8,890 nt of DNA from positions 1 to 8,890 of the forward strand of contig JASICF010000443.1 in NCBI GenBank assembly GCA_030044775.1, given 5' to 3'. Within the stretch, counting starts at the first letter, position 1. Each line of letters opens with the position of its first letter. A program made the position numbers and the translations under genes. This stretch comes from Candidatus Sulfotelmatobacter sp. Lineage in GTDB: Bacteria > Acidobacteriota > Terriglobia > Terriglobales > Acidobacteriaceae. A model generated the notes under the pieces. That model searched no databases. It was not told where the DNA came from and worked only from the letters and a program-made list of their open reading frames with translations. Below, piece after piece: positions 1-5,793 of the stretch.

Positions 1-461
1 GCAAACATGTTCACGCCGCTCATCAGCACCGTCATGAAGGCAAACGATATCGCCGACAGCGCACGCGAAGGCTCGCCGAATCGCAGCTTCAAGTATCCCG
101 GCACCGAGTGCGTTTTCGAAATGTAGTAGAACGGCATCATCACCAGCGCCAGAAACAGCATCGCCGGGATGGCCCCGATCCAGTACCAGTGCGTGGCCAG
201 AATGCCGTACTGATAGGCCGACCCCGCCCACCCCATCAGTTCCAGCGCCCCCAGGTTGGCAGAAAGAAAACTCAGGCCGGCAACCCACGCCGTCATCTCC
301 CTCCCCGCCATGAAAAAGTCTTCCCCTGTGTTCGCCCGCCCCTTCAAATACCACCCGATCGACAACACCAAAGCAAAATAAAACACCACGATCACCACAT
401 CGACAGTGGAAAGACGAACCAATCGGGTGGGAACGGCGAGCACAGCCGTCAGTGTGGTCAT
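1..461 (-). CDS. Sodium:solute symporter (SSS/SLC5 family), N-terminal part, cut by window edge
   Basis: Reading leftwards from ATG 461-459 gives 153 uninterrupted codons to the window edge, so the gene continues outside. The protein is strongly hydrophobic, with membrane segments at about residues 20-38, 56-80, 92-113 and 133-153. The first segment is followed by a short charged stretch and a GREM(T)AW-type block. A small-residue helix (SANLGALELMGWAG, 67-80) corresponds to the second helix of the SSS fold. The VPGYLKLRFGE segment (120-130) resembles the VPEYLxxRF motif common in SGLT-like transporters. The family couples substrate uptake to Na+ entry at the inner membrane. Its position 98 nt after xylA, same strand, suggests it imports xylose or a xylose-containing product; that substrate is inferred from context only. 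An AGGAG SD lies 24 nt upstream of this ATG, too far for direct use (see leader ORF). A TTG at 482-480 is in frame but only 3 nt from the SD. Confidence 0.88.
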   Translation of the reverse strand, partial: MTTLTAVLAVPTRLVRLSTVDVVIVVFYFALVLSIGWYLKGRANTGEDFFMAGREMTAWVAGLSFLSANLGALELMGWAGSAYQYGILATHWYWIGAIPAMLFLALVMMPFYYISKTHSVPGYLKLRFGEPSRALSAISFAFMTVLMSGVNMF

Positions 462-478
462 TGCGGGATATTCCCCAT
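458..478 (-). CDS. Possible six-codon leader ORF (MGNIPQ) coupled to the symporter start
   Basis: An ATG at 478-476 lies 7 nt downstream of the AGGAG at 490-486, which is ideal spacing. It opens a reading frame of only six codons (MGNIPQ) ending in TGA at 460-458. That stop overlaps the symporter ATG (461-459) as ATGA, the classic geometry for translational coupling by re-initiation. What is seen is the spacing, the frame and the overlap. That it is translated is inference. Alternatively the symporter starts elsewhere, or the ATG is a chance occurrence. Confidence 0.3.
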   Translation of the reverse strand: MGNIPQ

Positions 479-485
479 GCAATTT

Positions 486-490
486 CTCCT
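486..490 (-). promoter_or_regulatory. Strong Shine-Dalgarno (AGGAG) before symporter/leader ORF
   Basis: On the minus strand, AGGAG at 490-486 is 7 nt from ATG 478 and 24 nt from ATG 461. It forms one arm of a small inverted repeat TCCT-TTT-AGGA (497-487), so it could be weakly occluded in the mRNA. The stem is only 4 bp, 5 with a G-U pair, so any effect would be small. Confidence 0.5.
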
Positions 491-559
491 AAAAGGAATA
501 CCGCTATTCACAAATCAGAAGAAGTCTGGCGCCCCGAGCCCGAACCGCGCGGGTGAGGG

Positions 560-1744
560 CTACCTAACGCCCAGCAGCAAATCTACCGTTAGTTGATCCA
601 ACCGCTCGTAAGGCAAACGCTTCTGCAGTATCTTTTCTTTATCGAAAATGTGATTCAGCAATTGAGATGCACCTTCACTCGAATACTTGCCGATCTTCGG
701 CGCGTTTCCGTCGTTGGAGAGCTCGGCCAGAATTCCCTGAATCTCGCGGTCGTGGTGCCACAGGCAAGCTTTATCTTTGAGAATCAAATACGTTCGCATG
801 CAGCCGCGGGCGAAATCGCGCACTCCCTCATAATCTTCCGTGCGGTAGGCATGCGCGTCGAAGTGCCGCGGGCCCTCGTAGTGAACGTCCTCCAAAAACT
901 TCACCAGCCAGAATGCCGCCTTCAGATTCGCCGAACCGAAGCGCAAATCCTGGTCATATCTTCCCGGCATCTGGTCATTCAAATCGATGTGAAAAAGCTT
1001 GCCCGCCTCCCACGCCTGCGCAACTGCGTGCATAAAGTTCAGTCCCGCCATGTGCTCGTGCGCCATCTCGGGATTCACCCCTACCATTTCCGGATGATCC
1101 AGCGTGGGAATGAAGCCCAGATAACTGCCTGTTGTCGACATATAAATGTCGGCGCGCGGCTCGTTGGGTTTGGCTTCAAGAGCGAACCTCATTCCGTATC
1201 CGCGGTCGAGGTTGTATTGGCAAAGATAATTGACGGCTTCACGCAAGCGCTTGACGGCTTCATCGGCGGCGCGGCATGCATCGGTTTCAACGCCCTCGCG
1301 ACCACCCCATAGAACAAAAATCTTCGCCCCCAACTCGGCGCCAATGTCCATGGCACGGATTGTTTTCTGAATGGCGTAGGCGCGCACCTCGGGATCATTC
1401 GCCGTGAATGCGCCATCCCGAAAAACCGGGTGAAAGAACAGCGACACGGTCGTCATGGGCACGACAAGGCCGTTCGCCTCGCAGGCTTTCTTGAATGAGC
1501 GAACAATGAAATCCCGTTCTGCCGCAGTCGAGTCAATCGGCACCAGGTCGTTGTCATGCAGGTTGACACCCCACGCGCCCACTTCGGCCAACATGGCGAC
1601 AATATCGTTCGGTGCCATCACCGGCCGAACAAAATCGCCAAAAGGATCGCGCCCCCGATTGCCAACGGTCCAGAGACCAAACGAAAATCTGTCTTCGGGC
1701 TGTGGCTGGTAGTCTTTGGTTCTCGTCGTCACTCCGGTCCCCAC
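560..1744 (-). CDS. xylA: Xylose isomerase, class I (short, actinobacterial-like) type
   Basis: This 394-residue cytoplasmic TIM-barrel enzyme interconverts D-xylose and D-xylulose using two divalent metal ions. All key residues known from Streptomyces-type enzymes are present at a constant offset of +9 to that numbering as I recall it. They are W25, the H63/D66 proton-relay pair in NLHDND, F103 and W146 in the sugar pocket, E190 and K192 in LEAKPNEP, and metal ligands E226, H229, D254, D264, D266 and D296. The constant offset means no indels across the core. The N terminus is short, as expected of class I; class II enzymes are some 40-50 residues longer. The start is GTG 1744-1742, directly abutting the xylB stop (TAAGTG), with GGAG (1754-1751) 6 nt upstream inside the last xylB codons. 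A second in-frame GTG four codons later is less well placed. It lies between xylB and the symporter, in the same operon, and appears intact. Confidence 0.97.
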   Translation of the reverse strand: MGTGVTTRTKDYQPQPEDRFSFGLWTVGNRGRDPFGDFVRPVMAPNDIVAMLAEVGAWGVNLHDNDLVPIDSTAAERDFIVRSFKKACEANGLVVPMTTVSLFFHPVFRDGAFTANDPEVRAYAIQKTIRAMDIGAELGAKIFVLWGGREGVETDACRAADEAVKRLREAVNYLCQYNLDRGYGMRFALEAKPNEPRADIYMSTTGSYLGFIPTLDHPEMVGVNPEMAHEHMAGLNFMHAVAQAWEAGKLFHIDLNDQMPGRYDQDLRFGSANLKAAFWLVKFLEDVHYEGPRHFDAHAYRTEDYEGVRDFARGCMRTYLILKDKACLWHHDREIQGILAELSNDGNAPKIGKYSSEGASQLLNHIFDKEKILQKRLPYERLDQLTVDLLLGVR

Positions 1745-3256
1745 TTACTTCTCCACCGTACTGTTTTCATTCAGAATGGCTCTCATGCCCGGATACATGC
1801 GCCGGTAAGAGGAATAGGCACGTTTCATCGTCGAAGAATCTTGAGCGTTGGGCGTTGTGGACGCCCCAACGCGAACGATGGCATCGCATGCGGCATCGAC
1901 CGTCGGCCACGCTTTTGCCCCCACTCCCGCCAAAATCGCGGCGCCGTAAGCCGCGCCCTCTTCCACCTCGACCGTTTCGACCGCGTGGCCATAGACATCT
2001 GCCTGAATCTGCCGCCAAAGCAGTGACCGCGCGCCGCCTCCGCCGAGACGGATGGATTTCACGGGAACATCGATCTGATCAAAAATAGTGAAGGCATCGC
2101 GCAAGCTGAAAGCCACACCCTCAAGAATTGCGCGCACCACGTGGGCGCGCGTGTGCGAGACGGTCAGGCCAACCAGCATCGCGCGGGCGTTCGCATCGAG
2201 ATAGGGAGTTCGTTCGCCCATCAGATAGGGCGTCCAGAGCAGGCCATCGGAGCCGGCAGGAATTTTTGCCGCCTGCGCCGTCAGATCTTCGTATGAATCT
2301 ACGTGGCCGTTGATCGCTCCAAATTGGTCACGAAACCAGCGGAGTGAGAGCCCGGCCGCTTGCGTTACCCCCATCACCAGCCAGCGGTTCGCGGTTCCAT
2401 GGCAGAACGTGTGCACGCGACCCTCAGGATCGAGTGACGGCAGATTCGTCGCGGCCAGAACGACACCGGAAGTTCCTATCGTTGCGCTCACAGCGCCAGG
2501 CGAAATCGCTCCTATCCCGATCGCCCCAGCAGCCTGGTCTCCTGCGCCTGCCACAACGATGGTTCCGCGGGCCAAGCCGGTTGCGGCAGCTCCTTCCGCA
2601 GAAACTCGCCCGCAAATCTCCGGCGACTCGTACAACTCGGGGAGAAGAGCTCGATCCATCTGCGCAAAATCCAGCATCTCCTGCGACCAGCGGCGGTGTG
2701 CCACATCGAGCAAAAGCGTTCCCGAAGCGTCGGCAACATCGGTGGCGCGCTCGCCAGTCAGGCGGAATCGGACATAATCCTTTGGCAGCATCAGGAAGCG
2801 AACGCGATTCCAGTTTTCCGGTTCGTTCTCCCGGACCCACAGGCATTTCGTTAGGGTGAAATTGGGCAGGGCGGGATTACAGGTAAGCCGCCGCAACCGC
2901 TCCGCGCCGATTTGTGACGTCAGTTCCTGCGCTTGCTTCTCGGTTCTTACATCGCACCAGATCAGCGCGGGCCGCACTACCCGGTCCTGCTCATCCAGCA
3001 GTACGGCGCCATGCATCTGTCCGGATAAGCCCACACACGCAATCCGATCACCGCGAAGCGCTGCCTGCTTCAAAGCAGAACACACTGCCGTGCCACAGGC
3101 TCGCCACCAGTCAACAGGGTCCTGTTCCGCCCAGCCAATTTTTGGAGAGGTAAACGGAGTGTGTTCCTTCGAGGCCGATGAGATCACTGTGCCGCGCTCG
3201 TCGATGACGATCGCGCGCGTGCCTCCGGTACCCACGTCAATCCCCAGAAAATACAT
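1745..3256 (-). CDS. xylB: Xylulokinase (FGGY carbohydrate kinase)
   Basis: This cytoplasmic kinase phosphorylates D-xylulose with ATP to xylulose 5-phosphate, the step after xylose isomerase. From ATG 3256 it has 503 residues, close to the family norm of about 480-510. It begins with the phosphate-binding motif GIDVGTGGTRA (5-15). SGQMHG (78-83) and WCD (100-102) line the sugar site. The catalytic Asp is D240 in AGAGDQAAGAIG. GTSGV (261-265), LMGERTPYLD (345-354) and GGGARSLLWRQIQADVYG (406-423) are the usual C-terminal FGGY and nucleotide-binding blocks. Pairing with xylA argues for xylulose over glycerol, gluconate or ribulose. The frame stays open 25 codons further upstream to a TTG at 3331, but family proteins start at MY(F)xGIDxGT, so I chose ATG 3256. 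No good SD precedes it. It is the first gene of the leftward operon and shares a divergent intergenic region with the GH31 gene. Confidence 0.95.
   Translation of the reverse strand: MYFLGIDVGTGGTRAIVIDERGTVISSASKEHTPFTSPKIGWAEQDPVDWWRACGTAVCSALKQAALRGDRIACVGLSGQMHGAVLLDEQDRVVRPALIWCDVRTEKQAQELTSQIGAERLRRLTCNPALPNFTLTKCLWVRENEPENWNRVRFLMLPKDYVRFRLTGERATDVADASGTLLLDVAHRRWSQEMLDFAQMDRALLPELYESPEICGRVSAEGAAATGLARGTIVVAGAGDQAAGAIGIGAISPGAVSATIGTSGVVLAATNLPSLDPEGRVHTFCHGTANRWLVMGVTQAAGLSLRWFRDQFGAINGHVDSYEDLTAQAAKIPAGSDGLLWTPYLMGERTPYLDANARAMLVGLTVSHTRAHVVRAILEGVAFSLRDAFTIFDQIDVPVKSIRLGGGGARSLLWRQIQADVYGHAVETVEVEEGAAYGAAILAGVGAKAWPTVDAACDAIVRVGASTTPNAQDSSTMKRAYSSYRRMYPGMRAILNENSTVEK
1751..1754 (-). 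promoter_or_regulatory. Shine-Dalgarno for xylA inside the xylB 3' end
   Basis: GGAG (1754-1751, minus strand) overlaps the last sense codons of xylB and stands 6 nt before the xylA GTG at 1744. It decides the GTG start and implies that ribosomes finishing xylB pass over the xylA initiation site, so the two are probably translated in a coupled way. Confidence 0.6.
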
Positions 3257-3287
3257 TTCGACAAGCCGTTGCCGCTCAGGCGGAACT

Positions 3288-3308
3288 GCATTTCGCCGGC
3301 AGAAATGC
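3288..3308. promoter_or_regulatory. Perfect 7-bp inverted repeat, candidate operator or xylB leader hairpin
   Basis: The arms GCATTTC (3288-3294) and GAAATGC (3302-3308) are perfect reverse complements around a 7-nt spacer that contains the palindrome GCCGGC (3295-3300). The 21-bp size and position 32-52 nt upstream of the xylB ATG suit either a dimeric repressor site or a 7-bp RNA stem in the xylB leader. No regulator family can be assigned from the sequence. Confidence 0.4.
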
Positions 3309-3319
3309 CGTACCGTGTA

Positions 3320-3327
3320 CGTTAACG
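3320..3327. promoter_or_regulatory. CGTTAACG palindrome, possible regulator half-sites
   Basis: CGTTAACG is a perfect 8-bp palindrome with a TGT on the left (3317-3319 region) and ACA on the right (3328-3330). It loosely recalls LacI-family operators that have a central CG step and TGT/ACA ends, but the symmetry breaks outside the core. It sits 64-71 nt before the xylB ATG and about 77 nt before the GH31 ATG. The call is weak. Confidence 0.2.
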
Positions 3328-3393
3328 ACAAGGTATATTAACACATGCCTTGCAGATCGGTTTAGAAATAAATGATACGAAATTATGGCATCA

Positions 3394-3399
3394 AAGGAA
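3394..3399 (+). promoter_or_regulatory. Ribosome binding site deciding the GH31 start
   Basis: AAGGAA ends 4 nt before ATG 3404. This start gives an immediate, textbook signal peptide, while the upstream in-frame TTG at 3350 would put 18 polar residues in front of it. The site therefore supports ATG 3404. Confidence 0.6.
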
Positions 3400-3403
3400 C
3401 CGC

Positions 3404-5776
3404 ATGAGAAGCTCGTTATTCAGGATCTTGGTAGTCGTCGCGGTCGCTGCAAGCCTGTGGGGCACCCTGCTGGCTCAGCAGCCGAGTGTCATCCTCGATC
3501 GCGAAGGCGGTACGATCGCTTTGGAGCCTTATGCAGCCAACATCATTCGCGTCACCCTCAGCACACTCAGAGATTCAGCGCTGGCCGCGCCCGGTTATGG
3601 ATTTCATGCGACTCCTTCAGGTGAAGGCTGGATCTACTCTCATCGTGATGACGCAGACATCTATCAATCTCCGCGATTCACGGTGTCGGTCTATGGGAAT
3701 AAAACTGGCCCTCGCTCTGCTACGCAAGCCGATATCTCGAAATACTTCCACGCTGCCAATCCTCCGGCTCACATCACGATCAGCACCCCCGGCGGCAAAA
3801 CGCTTCTGGACATGACAAATTGGTGGATGTCCGTTCCCAACTATAAAGATGACAATGCCGGCATTCTGCGGGATCGCCGGTCATCCGATACGCCTTTCTA
3901 CAGTGTAGGCGCGATTTTCCGGTCGCCGAGCGATGAACACTACTACGGCCTCGGCCAGAACCAGGAGGGTTTCCTCGATCATCGCGGCCACACGGTCGAG
4001 TGCTGGCACAACTACCTGGCCGCAGGCGGGCCAAGCATCTGTATGCCTTTCGTAGTTACAAACTATGGATATGGATTGATCTGGGACAATCCCTCCAAAA
4101 CCACAATCAAGGCCGGATTCAACGAAACGATAGGGTGGGATTCCGAAGTCGGCGATCGCGTTTCGTTCTTCGTGATCGCCGGCAGCGATGCCGACGAAAT
4201 TTACTCCGGCTATCGCCTGCTTACCGGCGCAACTCCGATGCTGCCCAAAGCGGCTTACGGCTATATTCAATGCAAGCAGCGCTATTCGACTCAGGCCGAA
4301 GTGCTCTCCGTCGCCCAGGGATACCGCGAGCGCCATCTTCCCGCCGACATGATCGTGATCGATTGGTTTTATTTTTCAAAAATGGGCCAGATGGATTTTC
4401 TTTCCGACGCGTGGCCCGATCCCGACTCCATGAACCGGCAACTGCATGATATGGGCTTTCAATCGATGATCAGCGTGTGGCCGCGTTTCATCAAGGGATC
4501 TCGCTACTATGATTTTCTGAAGGATAAACGCTGGTTCGAACACCTAGCCGACGGAACACCGACCGACGGCCTGCCGTACGACCTTGCCGGTTCCGACATC
4601 GACACGACGAATCCCGAAGCAGCGCGCTGGTATTGGGAAGCGATTCGCGACAACATCATCAGCAAAGGCTTCGATGCCATCTGGGCCGATGAAACCGAAC
4701 CCGACCTGCCGCCCGATGGCAGCTATTTCTTTGCCGGGCCGGGCACGCAATTCTTTAACATTTATCCGCTGACGCATACTGCCGCGATCTACGATGGCTT
4801 CCGCCGCGATGTTCCGCATCGTGCGTTGATTCTCTCTCGCGACGCTTATCTGGGCTCCCAGCGGAACGGCACCATCGTCTGGTCTTCAGATATTTTTCCT
4901 ACGTGGGACACACTGAAGCGGCAGATTCCCACCGGCCTCGACTTCGCGGCTTCCGGGATGGCTTACTGGACGAACGACATCGGGGGCTGGCAATACTTAC
5001 CTCCTGAACATCATCCCGAGCATCCACCGTTGCTCGATCCTTCCGACGCCCGCGACAATGTCGGCGACTATGACGATTACCCCGAGCTCTACACGCGCTG
5101 GTTTGAATACGCCGCTTTTCTTCCGATTTTTCGCGCGCACGGAAGCCGCAAATTCAACGAAGTGTGGTCGTATGGAAAAGCCGCCGAACCGATACTGGAA
5201 AAGTATTTGAAACTGCGCTACCAGCTACTGCCCTATATTTATTCGCTCGCGTATAAAACATACGAAACCGGCGCGCCCTTCATGCGGGCTTTGTTCATGG
5301 ATTTTCCCAACGATCCCAAGGTCGCCGATCTCGGCGACGAATACATGTTCGGCCCGGCCTTTCTCGTCGCCCCAATCACGGAGCAGGGTGCAACCACGCG
5401 CGCGGTTTATCTTCCCGGAGGAGCGGATTGGTACAACTACTGGACAAACCAACGCATTCGCGGCGGACAGACCATAACCGTCGACTCTCCTATCGACACC
5501 CTGCCGCTTTTCGTTCGCGCCGGCTCAATCGTTCCATTGGGCGATACCATCGAAAGCACGAAACAGAAGCAGAACATCGCAAAAATTGTGATTCATCCGG
5601 GCACAGATGGCGACGCGGTTATTTATAACGACGATGGATTAACCTACGCTTACGAGAAGGGCGAAAGCAGTATCACGCATCTGCATTGGAATGACTCTGC
5701 TCAGCAACTCACGCACACTGGCGCTCAGGCGTGGACCGAACCCGATTCTGCAATCATTAAACTGGTGAAGCCGTGA
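3404..5776 (+). CDS. Secreted GH31 glycosidase, probable alpha-xylosidase
   Basis: The 790-residue protein starts with a Sec signal peptide: MRSSLFR, then a hydrophobic core to about residue 23, with likely cleavage after LLA before QQ (24/25). No lipobox Cys is present, so it should be periplasmic or secreted. An N-terminal beta-sandwich (about 28-275, with the GH31 block YYGLGQNQEGFLDHRG at 180-195) precedes a TIM barrel (about 280-620). The nucleophile is D429 in IWADETEPD and the acid/base is D496 in WSSDIF. Their 67-residue separation is typical of GH31. AYWTNDIGGW (520-529) and FRAHGSR (576-582) are further family blocks, and C-terminal beta domains follow. The WxDxTEP nucleophile motif resembles bacterial alpha-xylosidases that trim xyloglucan oligosaccharides. 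No PA14 insertion is evident, unlike some of those enzymes. Divergent xylAB and a symporter support xylose release. An alpha-glucosidase or transglucosylase cannot be excluded. GH31 membership is sure; the substrate is not. Confidence 0.93.
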   Translation: MRSSLFRILVVVAVAASLWGTLLAQQPSVILDREGGTIALEPYAANIIRVTLSTLRDSALAAPGYGFHATPSGEGWIYSHRDDADIYQSPRFTVSVYGNKTGPRSATQADISKYFHAANPPAHITISTPGGKTLLDMTNWWMSVPNYKDDNAGILRDRRSSDTPFYSVGAIFRSPSDEHYYGLGQNQEGFLDHRGHTVECWHNYLAAGGPSICMPFVVTNYGYGLIWDNPSKTTIKAGFNETIGWDSEVGDRVSFFVIAGSDADEIYSGYRLLTGATPMLPKAAYGYIQCKQRYSTQAEVLSVAQGYRERHLPADMIVIDWFYFSKMGQMDFLSDAWPDPDSMNRQLHDMGFQSMISVWPRFIKGSRYYDFLKDKRWFEHLADGTPTDGLPYDLAGSDIDTTNPEAARWYWEAIRDNIISKGFDAIWADETEPDLPPDGSYFFAGPGTQFFNIYPLTHTAAIYDGFRRDVPHRALILSRDAYLGSQRNGTIVWSSDIFPTWDTLKRQIPTGLDFAASGMAYWTNDIGGWQYLPPEHHPEHPPLLDPSDARDNVGDYDDYPELYTRWFEYAAFLPIFRAHGSRKFNEVWSYGKAAEPILEKYLKLRYQLLPYIYSLAYKTYETGAPFMRALFMDFPNDPKVADLGDEYMFGPAFLVAPITEQGATTRAVYLPGGADWYNYWTNQRIRGGQTITVDSPIDTLPLFVRAGSIVPLGDTIESTKQKQNIAKIVIHPGTDGDAVIYNDDGLTYAYEKGESSITHLHWNDSAQQLTHTGAQAWTEPDSAIIKLVKP

Positions 5777-5793
5777 CTTGCCACGCTCATTTC

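Larger units (their letters stand above)
3257..3403. promoter_or_regulatory. Divergent promoter/operator region between xylB and the GH31 gene
   Basis: These 147 nt separate the divergent starts of xylB (leftward) and the GH31 gene (rightward), so promoters for both units should lie here. The GH31-proximal half is AT-rich, with TATATT at 3334-3339 and AT-rich sequence at 3361-3385, but I see no well-spaced consensus -35/-10 pair on either strand. Two dyads and a repeated TTAAC (3322-3326 and 3338-3342, 16 bp apart) occur in the middle and are candidate regulator sites. The region holds no gene. Confidence 0.6.

Noticed and set aside
537..561. Hairpin AGCCC...GGGCT with inner CCGCGCGG at the xylA stop, as a terminator
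   Set aside because: The outer stem is only 5 bp, the alternative stems compete, and no T-run follows on the minus strand. It may be an intercistronic structure but is not a supportable terminator.
108..596. 162-codon plus-strand ORF over the symporter 5' part and spacer
   Set aside because: The product is Arg/His/Pro/Gln-rich with no fold-like pattern. The opposite strand encodes clear SSS transporter helices.
593..1312. 239-codon plus-strand ORF opposite xylA
   Set aside because: It lies wholly antisense to a fully conserved xylose isomerase, shows no recognisable domain, and is explained by the third-position GC bias of the real gene.
3272..3283. CCGC-TCAG-GCGG small inverted repeat upstream of xylB
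   Set aside because: A 4-bp GC stem is expected by chance in this composition and it has no distinguishing context.
3350..3378. TTGCAG-17-TGATAC as the GH31 promoter
   Set aside because: The spacing is right, but only 3 of 6 and 2 of 6 positions match the consensus, which is no better than chance in this AT-rich stretch.
3350..3403. Upstream TTG start for the GH31 gene (808 residues)
   Set aside because: It has no SD and would bury the signal peptide behind 18 polar residues. ATG 3404 has AAGGAA at good spacing.
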